From an uncultured Bacilli bacterium (lineage in GTDB: Bacteria > Bacillota_I > Bacilli_A > RF39 > UBA660): DNA of 6,866 bases. The notes beneath the pieces were generated by a model that saw nothing but the letters and a program-made list of their open reading frames with translations, ran no database searches and was not told the DNA's origin. Where the stretch lies: the NCBI GenBank assembly GCA_947629425.1, contig CANRDR010000085.1, forward strand, positions 1 through 6,866, in the 5' to 3' direction. Made by a program: the position numbers and the translations under genes. How positions within the stretch are numbered: position 1 is the first letter of the stretch; each line of letters starts with the position of its first letter. Positions 1-6,433 of the stretch are shown piece after piece.

Positions 1-68
1 ACTACCATATTCCGGCAGGATTTTCAAGTGTGGCAATTTGAAAGTAAGAAAAGTAAGAGCTTGTTTTC

Positions 69-90
69 TTAACATCACATTAACATCACA
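69..90. repeat. Tandem pair of 11-base repeats TTAACATCACA
   Basis: Two perfect, directly abutting copies of TTAACATCACA occupy 69-79 and 80-90. An 11-base period puts both copies on nearly the same face of the helix, as expected for a protein binding site. Integrase arm-type sites often have this layout. No integrase is visible in the window, so the binding protein is unknown. Confidence 0.7.
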
Positions 91-206
91 AAGCAAAAAG
101 AAAGACTGGAAAACGCCTATTTTACGCACTTTCCAGCCCAAATGTCCGCTATTCAAACTCTTTTTCAGGTTCGATTTTTCATGTTACTTTATTGTTATTG
201 CGTTTC

Positions 207-233
207 AAAATCGTATCATTTTGATACGATTTT
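207..233. repeat. Perfect 12-base-pair inverted repeat
   Basis: The arms AAAATCGTATCA (207-218) and TGATACGATTTT (222-233) are exact reverse complements around a TTT loop. Each strand ends the stem with only four T residues. It could be a weak bidirectional terminator for the minus-strand operon ending at 337 and any rightward gene from the left. The short loop and AT-rich stem equally fit an operator or recombinase site. Confidence 0.65.
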
Positions 234-262
234 ATCTCTTGTTAATGTGGTTTCAAAGCTGC

Positions 263-284
263 TGTACCCAAATTGTACCCAATA
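263..284. repeat. Tandem pair of 11-base-spaced TGTACCCAA repeats
   Basis: TGTACCCAA occurs at 263-271 and again at 274-282, with an 11-base period (TGTACCCAAAT then TGTACCCAATA). The sequence differs from the 69-90 pair but has the same period. GTACCCA-type direct repeats near the ends of Gram-positive integrative elements are, from memory, typical integrase arm sites. They lie 53 bases beyond the stop of the last operon gene. Confidence 0.65.
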
Positions 285-336
285 ATTTTATTCCAAGCTT
301 TCTTACTTATGAATTTCACCTTCAACTATCATGTAC

Positions 337-999
337 TTATCTTTTATCTCTATGGTAATTAATCGAATAACATTTTTCGTTGATATTCAATATACTTTTC
401 AAATCGTCAACATCAATTCTATCTTGTAATCCAATTTTAAATGTACTATTGCTAGAATAAAACAAATCTATATGATCAACCGGATGTAAGATTGGATCTA
501 CTCTATTCTCATCCTCATCATGATCATATCTTAAATAACCAGTTTCAAACGATAATAAATATATTAATAATTCCCAACAAAACTGAGCATAATTATTATC
601 TAGAATTTCAAACTCATTCATGGTATCCATAAAAGCATCCAGCATATTTTCTATTGACTTCACAATACTATTCTTATCTCTAATAATTGTAGATAAAATC
701 GCAATTGTTTGACTATCAATTATCCTGCCCTGAAATAATGATATTAAAAATCCTTCTTTCTCCTTTAGCAGAAAAGGATATTGGATACTATGAATTTTAT
801 CTCCTTCACCCCAAAACAAACGGCTCATCTTATCAACAAATATCACAAGGTCTGCCTCTTTACTATCTATTTCACGCAATGGTTCAACATTTAAAATGGT
901 CATTACTGAAAGTAAATAACTTACAATATCATATTGCTCTCTAATAGATCCCAGTTCTTGATTTGAGTATTTTGAGGTGTGAAAATAATATTTTTTCAT
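337..999 (-). CDS. Small helicase-partner protein, weak DUF2290 resemblance
   Basis: This 220-residue soluble protein has no membrane segment or signal peptide. Its C-terminal half contains GYLRYDHDEDE (154-164) followed by HPVDHIDLF (172-180) and FKIGL (187-191). That order (LRYD, then HPxxH, then a short strand ending in a late helix) reminds me of DUF2290 proteins, but the match is from memory and weak. The paired histidines H172 and H176 with nearby aspartates could bind metal or act catalytically. The N-terminal half (about 20-150) is helical. The gene is coupled to the helicase: its ATG lies 3 bases after the helicase TAG, and the ribosome site GAGGTG lies inside the last helicase codons. 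It is therefore probably the helicase's dedicated partner, as effector or specificity subunit. No terminator directly follows its stop; the nearest hairpin is at 207-233. The function is unknown. Confidence 0.72.
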   Translation of the reverse strand: MKKYYFHTSKYSNQELGSIREQYDIVSYLLSVMTILNVEPLREIDSKEADLVIFVDKMSRLFWGEGDKIHSIQYPFLLKEKEGFLISLFQGRIIDSQTIAILSTIIRDKNSIVKSIENMLDAFMDTMNEFEILDNNYAQFCWELLIYLLSFETGYLRYDHDEDENRVDPILHPVDHIDLFYSSNSTFKIGLQDRIDVDDLKSILNINEKCYSINYHRDKR

Positions 1000-1002
1000 T
1001 AG

Positions 1003-3015
1003 CTACACCTCATCAATCATTGCCTCTATTATTCTTCTAGTTTTTGCTTTTACTTCATTTTCTGTTCTTTCCACAACTCTTTTAGGCACTATTCTCTGTA
1101 ATTCGCTTCTTTCATCCGCAGACAACTGCGGGTACTCATTACAAACTTCATTTATCATATCTTCAACAGATTTCCGTTTATTTTGGGCAGCAATTCTAAT
1201 TTTTTCTGCCTGCAATAATTTTTCTGTTTCCCCCGGCTCTCGTAACTCCATGTAACCATTTTTATTAATATTATTTATGGCTGCTTCATATATTTTTATA
1301 AATTGCTCATTTACACTATTAACTATAAAATATGATGATAAAAATGATCTTGTTAAAATCATATAAATTGAGTTTCTCTTCCGAATATCATCATTTATAA
1401 CTCCTGTTTCTATGCAGATTACAAAAGGAAATTCCAAGCCTTTAATATTGTTTGTGTTACTAATAAAAACCTTATTCTTTTCTTTTACCTTACTCACATA
1501 TCCTCTGGTCGACTCCCAATCATATCTTTCGTCAATCAATAGGCATAAACTATCTGCAATATTATAATTAATCTTATTATTTCCCAAAAGAACTATAGCA
1601 ATATCATGGGGTTCAACTGTGGGATTTTTTTCTATAATCTCATCCATGCACTCCATTACCTTTTGATCTATAACTTGAACGTCTGCAGACTTTATCTGTA
1701 TACTCATAATTCCAAATGAATCGATATCCTCAAATCGCCGAAGTGGCATTCTCTTTAAAAGAAATTTTCCATCACGTCTTTGTGGTAAATATCCGCACGC
1801 TTCCCACTCATCATCATCCAACCATCTAATGACAGGTTTTTCATACAATCCCATTCCTATCGAATGTGCTAACATTAGTGTCTTAGGATCTGTTCTATAA
1901 CATTTATTTAATAAATAATCACTACTAACAGATTTTTTTATATCTGTATCAAAAACATTTTGAAAAATATCTCCTGCAATATAAATTCTTTTAGCAGTAA
2001 CCATTTTACATAACTTTAAGAAATTATCCGTAAAATCTTGGCTTTCATCAATAAAAATGTAATCAAAACATTTTTCTATTGTTTCTTTATTCTCCAATTC
2101 CTCAATTGCCAATTTACATACATTATCAAATGTATTAGTAAATGAATATCTTCTAAAATCTAAATGATAGTTCCAACAGATATAACTATATAAACCTGTA
2201 TTAGGCATATTCTGAGATCCCCAACTAGGAAAAACCCATAAACGCTTATTCCATTCAATTTGTTCTTCTACTTTCATAAAATTAAAAAATTGAGGAATCC
2301 TATAAACCATATCTTGTGCCAAAACTTTATTGTGACACGTAAATACTATTTTACTTTCCTTTTCGCCAACATATATTTCTCTAAGTTTGTGCAATAACAA
2401 TTCCGTTTTCCCTGTTCCAGCCAATCCTTGAATAGTAATTATATTCTTATCAATATCTTCAAAAATAAATCTACTTTGCATTCCATCAAATAATACTATT
2501 TTCTTCTTTACCTTATCTAATAAAGTTTCCGGAACTTCTGCACCAATTTTATTAATATCATTAATACTCCCTATTAATAGTGATATTAAAAGTTCTACAA
2601 TTCTCTCATTTTGAACTGGAATCCTATATTTTCTTAATATTTCCTCTATTTCTAAGTCTTTTATATATTCAAATTGTACTATTTCTATACAATCTTGCCA
2701 TAGTCTTTTTCTACCTATATATTTTTGATATTCATATCTTTTAGATAAATATTCTAGGTCATCTATAAAATCATCTATAAAATCGTTAAACTCTTCACAT
2801 TCTTTTCCAAGGTTAATTAGTAAAATTTTCTGTTTTGGTATTAAGACAATTATCTTTTCCTTATACTCATATTCATCAATTTTTCCTTCATTTCCCAATG
2901 CCTTTTCTATAATATATATTGGTCTAGAAGTTTCTTCCGAATATCTGTCCAATTTTTCTATAAAATTATTAATTATCTCTTTTCTTTCTACGCCACAATA
3001 AAATAAACTATTCAT
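1003..3015 (-). CDS. UvrD-like superfamily 1 helicase/ATPase
   Basis: This 670-residue protein carries the full SF1 helicase set. Walker A is GLAGTGKTE (197-205), preceded by a Q-motif-like glutamine at 180. Walker B is DYIFIDESQDF (318-328). Motif III is IAGDIFQNVFD (346-356), motif IV includes CYRTDP (372-377), motif V is NTNNIKGLEFPFVI (520-533), and motif VI includes YMILTRSF (551-558) with arginine-finger R556. The first 180 residues have no motif I can name; they are acidic, with a conserved-looking DDLEYLSKRYEYQKYIGRKRLWQD block (85-108), and may recognise a partner or DNA. Residues about 600-670 form a charged helical tail. No fused nuclease domain is visible. The start has a strong AAGGAG site (3026-3021, 5 bases before the ATG). 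The next gene starts 3 bases after its stop. It should translocate on or unwind nucleic acid using ATP. Similar helicases occur in two-gene phage-defence modules, but a defence role here is inferred. Confidence 0.85.
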   Translation of the reverse strand: MNSLFYCGVERKEIINNFIEKLDRYSEETSRPIYIIEKALGNEGKIDEYEYKEKIIVLIPKQKILLINLGKECEEFNDFIDDFIDDLEYLSKRYEYQKYIGRKRLWQDCIEIVQFEYIKDLEIEEILRKYRIPVQNERIVELLISLLIGSINDINKIGAEVPETLLDKVKKKIVLFDGMQSRFIFEDIDKNIITIQGLAGTGKTELLLHKLREIYVGEKESKIVFTCHNKVLAQDMVYRIPQFFNFMKVEEQIEWNKRLWVFPSWGSQNMPNTGLYSYICWNYHLDFRRYSFTNTFDNVCKLAIEELENKETIEKCFDYIFIDESQDFTDNFLKLCKMVTAKRIYIAGDIFQNVFDTDIKKSVSSDYLLNKCYRTDPKTLMLAHSIGMGLYEKPVIRWLDDDEWEACGYLPQRRDGKFLLKRMPLRRFEDIDSFGIMSIQIKSADVQVIDQKVMECMDEIIEKNPTVEPHDIAIVLLGNNKINYNIADSLCLLIDERYDWESTRGYVSKVKEKNKVFISNTNNIKGLEFPFVICIETGVINDDIRKRNSIYMILTRSFLSSYFIVNSVNEQFIKIYEAAINNINKNGYMELREPGETEKLLQAEKIRIAAQNKRKSVEDMINEVCNEYPQLSADERSELQRIVPKRVVERTENEVKAKTRRIIEAMIDEV

Positions 3016-3040
3016 TGGTTCTCCTTATTCTAAAATGCTA

Positions 3041-3073
3041 ATTATATTAAATATTCAATAAATACACTGTCCA
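3041..3073 (-). promoter_or_regulatory. Possible promoter of the helicase gene
   Basis: On the minus strand TGGACA (3073-3068), a 16-base spacer and TTTAAT (3051-3046) make a moderate sigma-A-type match. A perfect TATAAT lies immediately downstream (3046-3041) but has no good -35 at the right distance. Either box would start transcription about 15-25 bases before the helicase ATG at 3015. The region is very AT-rich, so chance matches are likely. It overlaps the tail of the decayed gene. If it is inactive, the helicase pair would depend on read-through from the promoter at 6278-6306, since I see no terminator after the RES gene. Confidence 0.35.
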
Positions 3074-3336
3074 ATTTTATCCACTAGACTATATCCATCT
3101 TCAATATTATCTAATATACTAATATCGATTTAACACCCGATAAATCTCCACTATTTCTTTACCAACCTTATACAAATCAAACATATTATAATCTGTCTTA
3201 AAAATAACACACTTAGACATGTCTGCACCGATGCAAGGGAAGTGCTGTATTGTTTCCAATGCCTAATCTACATTATCCTCAGCAATGAAATTTTTAATAG
3301 ATTTCAACGTCTTTGTCACTAACGGTGTTTACTCAT
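3055..3336 (-). pseudogene. Decayed small gene between the RES and helicase genes
   Basis: The spacer translates into protein-like sequence once two lesions are bridged. From GTG at 3319 the minus strand reads VTKTLKSIKNFIAEDNVD, a TAG at 3265-3263, then ALETIQHFPCIGADMSKC and KTDYNMFDLYKVGKEIVEI to about 3128. There the frame changes by one, and IDISILDNIEDGYSLVDK continues to a TGA at 3057-3055. A single C-to-T change (CAG to TAG) would explain the internal stop. An ATG at 3336 gives MSKH before a further frame break, so the original start is uncertain. The remnant would have been about 90 residues, with helical and acidic character. It is in the same frame as the RES gene upstream, separated by two stops, so a lost C-terminal extension is a remote possibility. 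I do not recognise the family. The frame-consistent, low-complexity-free translation is the evidence that it was once coding. Confidence 0.6.
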
Positions 3337-3340
3337 CTAG

Positions 3341-4417
3341 CTAAACCGCTGTCATTTTGTATTCCAAATCACCAATCAAGAAATTTCTATGGTATGTACA
3401 ATCACAAGCAGAAGAGTCAAAAAGAGCGACATTATATGATGTCTTTTCAAATGTACTAAAATACTTTACACCATCATATCCCAAAAATTTTGCAAAATCA
3501 CTGATATACTGTGTTGGTAAATAATCCAAATCACTATCTAATCTACTCATAGGTTTAGCCATATCATTCTGAATTTGCCGCAAAGTACTTTCATTCACCA
3601 AATACGCCACTTTATCATTTTCAGTGTAAAAAGGCGAGCTGTGAACAATCGAACTTAAATCTAATACCCTCACATTGCGATTAAGTTTGAAGGTTGCGAT
3701 AGTGATATAGTCAAATGCGTGTGCCCTAATTTCTTTTACTGTTGTTTTCTTATGGCTACACAAGTATAAACAACTTTGTCCTTTTGAATTGGCTCTTCCC
3801 GGCGAAGCGACATCATCTGGTGGCGCCCACATTTCTTTTCTAGAATATCCTTTCTTATCAGACACACGAGCTCGATAAAACTTTGTACCTCCTGGAATAA
3901 TGGTTTCTGTTTCTTTCAGAACAGATTCCAAAATCTCCAAATTAATATATTTGCTATGAAATCTATTTTCGTTCCTCAAATACTTTTTAAAAATGTCCCA
4001 ACTATACTTTCCCATTATCGAATTATCTTTTAAGTATGTTTCATCAAACAGTTGAGGTATTCCTACTCGTTCCATCGTAATCCTTGAATCCAGATCTAAC
4101 GACTCAGATACATACTCCGACACTATTCGTTTGACTTCAAATGAACTTCCTGAGAAGATGCTCCAATCTTTTAACAGCATATCCTCAATCAACATTTTTT
4201 CATCTTCAGGATATAATGTTGGAAGTTCTGATTCCGGAACGTATAGCTCCAAAATAGAATCTAACATCTCTTCTACATTTGTTTTATCTGCATCTTGCTC
4301 AGAATCATATATCCATGTATTTCTTTTTCTACAAACCGGGCAATCTCCTATATGCCCTACCATTTCTATTGCTGCTCTAATTTCTGTATCTTTAAAACAA
4401 TCTATACAACAAATCAT
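3341..4417 (-). CDS. Zinc-ribbon and RES-domain protein, putative NAD+ phosphorylase/glycohydrolase
   Basis: This 358-residue protein opens with a zinc-ribbon-like pair, C4-x2-C7 and C26-x2-C29 (CPVC). A helical region (about 45-165) resembles the HEPN/RES N-terminal domain. The C-terminal RES domain (about 170-345) follows. Its signatures are FYRAR (180-184), PGRANSKGQSCLYL (206-219), the glutamate E229 in TTVKEIRA, YLPTQYISDF (299-308), and GYDGVKYFST (313-322) with the serine S321, followed by YNVALFD. These give the arginine, glutamate and serine that name the family. Characterised RES toxins (MbcT, ParT types) degrade NAD+ or ADP-ribosylate, so NAD+ attack is expected but unproven here. 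The ATG abuts the previous gene's TAA with no gap and has only a weak AGAGG site, implying translational coupling. No Xre-type antitoxin gene accompanies it, unlike the classic RES-Xre pairs. The sce7725/sce7726 genes may therefore control it. Confidence 0.85.
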   Translation of the reverse strand: MICCIDCFKDTEIRAAIEMVGHIGDCPVCRKRNTWIYDSEQDADKTNVEEMLDSILELYVPESELPTLYPEDEKMLIEDMLLKDWSIFSGSSFEVKRIVSEYVSESLDLDSRITMERVGIPQLFDETYLKDNSIMGKYSWDIFKKYLRNENRFHSKYINLEILESVLKETETIIPGGTKFYRARVSDKKGYSRKEMWAPPDDVASPGRANSKGQSCLYLCSHKKTTVKEIRAHAFDYITIATFKLNRNVRVLDLSSIVHSSPFYTENDKVAYLVNESTLRQIQNDMAKPMSRLDSDLDYLPTQYISDFAKFLGYDGVKYFSTFEKTSYNVALFDSSACDCTYHRNFLIGDLEYKMTAV

Positions 4418-5386
4418 TTATCTAGCCTCTAAATATTCTCCCATCATTTCTATATGATGCATCAATGAATATTTCTTAATTACACCTAATCCCGGAAACT
4501 TTCCAACATTGTAACATTCAATTAAGCTATTTAGACCAATTGTTTTTGGAATAACATCAAAATTCTCCCAATTTATTAAACTATTCATAGCCTCCTCAAA
4601 TTTTCTAGCTGGATCGGAAATACTTTCATTAGATTCCGATACAAAATGATGCACTCTTAACTCTTCTCTGTTTCCAAAATACATAACATGAATCGCTATC
4701 GCCAAAGGTGCAAAACCAGATTCCTCAAACTCATTTCCAACCATTGAAAAATCAGAAAATCCAACAAATCCTCTTTTTTTATAAACAATATGATTTCTAC
4801 TAAATAGTTCATCTGGATTTTCAATATAATCTATATTACGTTTCGCTTTTCTATAACCGTCCTCCAAAATTATTATGTCATCATCGATAATATCTTCATA
4901 ATCTCCACCTTTAGGAACAACTGTATATTTTCCTGTTATTTCTTCTCCATATTCCTCATAATAATGATAATTTCCCTTTTCAATATTTATCATCACTGCA
5001 TCTTTGGCATCAAGTTTATTTTCTATAATATCGGAAATAACCTTATCATCCACTAAATATGCTTTTTGAATACCCGAATCATTCCACACATTTTTATAAC
5101 CATCGAGTGTTTTTTGTAATTTCTGCTTTTTATTTTCATCACTTTCTTTCTCAATATTCTTTCTCATATCGTTTAATTCTTTACTGAAAGAACCAACTTT
5201 AGGATTTCTAATTACAATCACTTTACGATTCGTTTCAATAAACTTTGTAAGCGTTGAAAAAAAAGTGCTACTAAATTTTACAGGTTCAATAATCGGAATT
5301 ACTCTTGAGCTGAGTTTCCCTGCGTCCAAAAGTTCACGTAAACACAATAATTCATTCTGTCTTCCTCTAAGATATGGAAAATACAT
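4418..5386 (-). CDS. sce7725-family ('beta protein'-like) partner protein
   Basis: This 322-residue protein has the characteristic start of the sce7725 family, MYFPYLRGRQNELLCLREL, followed by PIIEPVK (31-37). The family is distantly related to the phage T4 'beta protein' group. Alternating strands and helices (for example KVIVIRNPK 55-63, AIAIHVMYF 229-237) suggest a barrel-type fold. Residues about 70-95 are a charged, probably coiled helix rich in K and E. GFVGFSDFSMVG (206-217) is a conserved-looking block, and HH at 246-247 is a possible functional pair. No catalytic role is established to my knowledge. The start overlaps the end of the sce7726-like gene functionally: its ribosome site GGAGGG (5399-5394) lies in that gene's last codons and stop region, 7 bases before the ATG. 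The next gene starts immediately after its TAA. It may be a sensor, adaptor or inhibitor for the nuclease or RES partner; that is inference. Confidence 0.82.
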   Translation of the reverse strand: MYFPYLRGRQNELLCLRELLDAGKLSSRVIPIIEPVKFSSTFFSTLTKFIETNRKVIVIRNPKVGSFSKELNDMRKNIEKESDENKKQKLQKTLDGYKNVWNDSGIQKAYLVDDKVISDIIENKLDAKDAVMINIEKGNYHYYEEYGEEITGKYTVVPKGGDYEDIIDDDIIILEDGYRKAKRNIDYIENPDELFSRNHIVYKKRGFVGFSDFSMVGNEFEESGFAPLAIAIHVMYFGNREELRVHHFVSESNESISDPARKFEEAMNSLINWENFDVIPKTIGLNSLIECYNVGKFPGLGVIKKYSLMHHIEMMGEYLEAR

Positions 5387-5389
5387 ACT

Positions 5390-6247
5390 CTATCCCTCCA
5401 TTCTCGCATTCCAAAGTGTGTCTATTTCCTGGTAATTTGAATTGATTCTTTTTGAAAAATACGCATAAAACCTCAATTCATATGGAACCTTTTCTTCTAA
5501 TTTATTTTCAACAAGCATCAATGTTCTAGCTTTTAGGCATCTCATCACATCTTTTTGCAGAGTAATAATATTTACACGTTCCAACCATTTTTGGCACTCT
5601 CTATAATACTGAAAACTATTAACCTCTGGAAGTTTATGAAAATGTTTTAATAATATAGATTCAAATTCTGCTTTGCGCAAAACTTGAAACATTGCCTCAT
5701 ATGACAGATTTTCCTTATTACAAAGGGCTTTTTTTCTACATATTAATTTTCCACTTGCAGTCAATTCGTATATTCCGACCTTTTGATCTTTCAAAAACTC
5801 TTTTACACGTGGCAACTGTTTATTTCCAACTACAACATAAACATAACTGAATACTTTGTAATAATCTTTAATCTGATTTTCTAATCTAAGCAGATTATCT
5901 AAATCTGTTTTTATTTCATATACCACTCCGCGACCATTAATCATGATAAAATCCGCTTTCGAATCACCAATAGGTAATTCTGTAAGTGCAGCTGTATTAT
6001 ACAAATCATGTTTCTTTATCAACAATTGATTAAGAATTGTATTTTTATAATAATATTCATTTCTATACTCACAATCCATAAAATGATATATCTCACTTAT
6101 TGCCTCTCCGATGGTCGCATTCTCTGTTTTTATATATCTTTTTACACACTTAGAAAAGGATTCCGGAACACTATTTTCGCTAATCATTCTATCAAAATAT
6201 GGCACCGTAAAAATTTTATTAATCATATATGTATCAATTTTCTCCAT
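5390..6247 (-). CDS. sce7726-family protein, PD-(D/E)XK-like nuclease
   Basis: This 285-residue soluble protein has no signal peptide or membrane segment. It matches the sce7726 family as I remember it, named after a Sorangium cellulosum locus. The central region carries a restriction-enzyme-like core: E90, then D99 in the strand SKADFIMI, and E111-x-K113 in VVYEIKTDLDNL. The following hydrophobic strand YVYVVVGN (136-142) completes the fold pattern. D99 / E111 / K113 fits a metal-dependent PD-(D/E)XK active site, so DNA or RNA cleavage is the expected activity; this is inferred and the substrate is unknown. The start at 6247 has an excellent ribosome site (AAAGGGGG, 5-base spacing) and lies just below a clear promoter, making it the first gene of the operon. 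The sce7725-family gene begins 3 bases after its stop, and sce7725/sce7726 genes usually occur as neighbours. Family assignment is firm; activity less so. Confidence 0.85.
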   Translation of the reverse strand: MEKIDTYMINKIFTVPYFDRMISENSVPESFSKCVKRYIKTENATIGEAISEIYHFMDCEYRNEYYYKNTILNQLLIKKHDLYNTAALTELPIGDSKADFIMINGRGVVYEIKTDLDNLLRLENQIKDYYKVFSYVYVVVGNKQLPRVKEFLKDQKVGIYELTASGKLICRKKALCNKENLSYEAMFQVLRKAEFESILLKHFHKLPEVNSFQYYRECQKWLERVNIITLQKDVMRCLKARTLMLVENKLEEKVPYELRFYAYFSKRINSNYQEIDTLWNARMEG

Positions 6248-6277
6248 AGTATCCCCCTTTCCAAAACATTTTTTCTA

Positions 6278-6306
6278 ATTATAACACATTAGCTCAACCT
6301 ACTCAA
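6278..6306 (-). promoter_or_regulatory. Sigma-A-type promoter of the three-gene operon
   Basis: On the minus strand the -35 is TTGAGT (6306-6301) and the -10 is a perfect TATAAT (6283-6278), separated by exactly 17 bases. Transcription should start near 6271, giving a 5' leader of about 24 bases before the ATG at 6247. The leader holds a strong ribosome site (AAAGGGGG, 6260-6253, 5 bases before the ATG). The spacer contains TTGAGC close to the -35, so TTGAGTAGG/TTGAGCTAA forms an imperfect 9-base direct repeat overlapping the promoter. That could be a repressor site, but this is speculative. No other regulator gene is visible nearby. Confidence 0.8.
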
Positions 6307-6399
6307 TTACTCTATGATGATTTTTTCTTCTTCAAGCTTCATCCACATATACATAATATATATTCAATACTGTTGCATATTTCTTATAATCTGAAATTC

Positions 6400-6426
6400 A
6401 AAAATGCACCCGTTTCCGGGTGCATT
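6400..6426 (-). terminator. Intrinsic terminator after the methylase-like gene
   Basis: A perfect 10-base-pair stem (AATGCACCCG / CGGGTGCATT, plus-strand 6403-6412 and 6417-6426) encloses a four-base loop, which reads GAAA on the minus strand, a stable tetraloop. On the minus strand the stem runs into a TTTTT tract at 6404-6400. The hairpin begins 8 bases after the TAG at 6434-6436. On the plus strand no T-run follows the stem, so it acts leftward. It should stop transcription of the methylase-like gene and insulate the downstream operon, which has its own promoter. Confidence 0.88.
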
Positions 6427-6433
6427 CACGTTA

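Larger units (their letters stand above)
1..336. other. Noncoding left flank with clustered repeats, possible element end
   Basis: I see no convincing gene in this stretch. It contains an 11-base tandem repeat (69-90), a 7-base-pair stem CTGGAAA/TTTCCAG with a 17-base loop (106-136), a perfect 12-base-pair palindrome (207-233) and a second 11-base tandem repeat pair (263-284). Clustered short direct repeats of integrase arm-site size next to a defence island suggest an attachment-site flank of a mobile element. At the very edge, the plus strand reads YHIPAGFSSVAI followed by a TGA at 39-41, possibly the tail of a rightward gene outside the window. It is too short to identify. The opposite-strand frame open to the edge from an ATG at 75 lacks a ribosome site. 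Confidence 0.4.

Noticed and set aside
1..75. Minus-strand frame open to the left edge from an ATG at 75, and a tRNA-like GCCGGAA start near 17
   Set aside because: The ATG lacks a ribosome site and lies in the 11-base repeats. The tRNA idea fails because the D-arm does not follow the expected pattern and the sequence is cut at the edge.
106..136. CTGGAAA/TTTCCAG stem considered as a terminator
   Set aside because: The stem is 7 base pairs with a 17-base loop, and neither strand carries a following T-run.
69..284. Short repeats considered as a CRISPR array
   Set aside because: There are only two abutting copies of each repeat, without spacers, and no cas gene is present.
38..358. Plus-strand open frame of 106 codons across the left flank
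   Set aside because: It has no ribosome site, its translation is basic and phenylalanine-rich in the manner of random AT-rich DNA, and it runs over the repeats and into the end of a well-supported minus-strand gene.
705..944. Plus-strand open frame opposite the 220-residue gene
   Set aside because: It is fully antisense to a coupled gene, has no ribosome site and no recognisable domain.
4131..4457. Plus-strand open frame opposite the RES and sce7725 junction
   Set aside because: Serine/isoleucine-rich shadow of two well-supported genes, with no start signal.
6008..6292. Plus-strand open frame opposite the start of the sce7726-like gene
   Set aside because: It runs antisense through the ribosome site and the -10 of the operon promoter, and has no start signal of its own.
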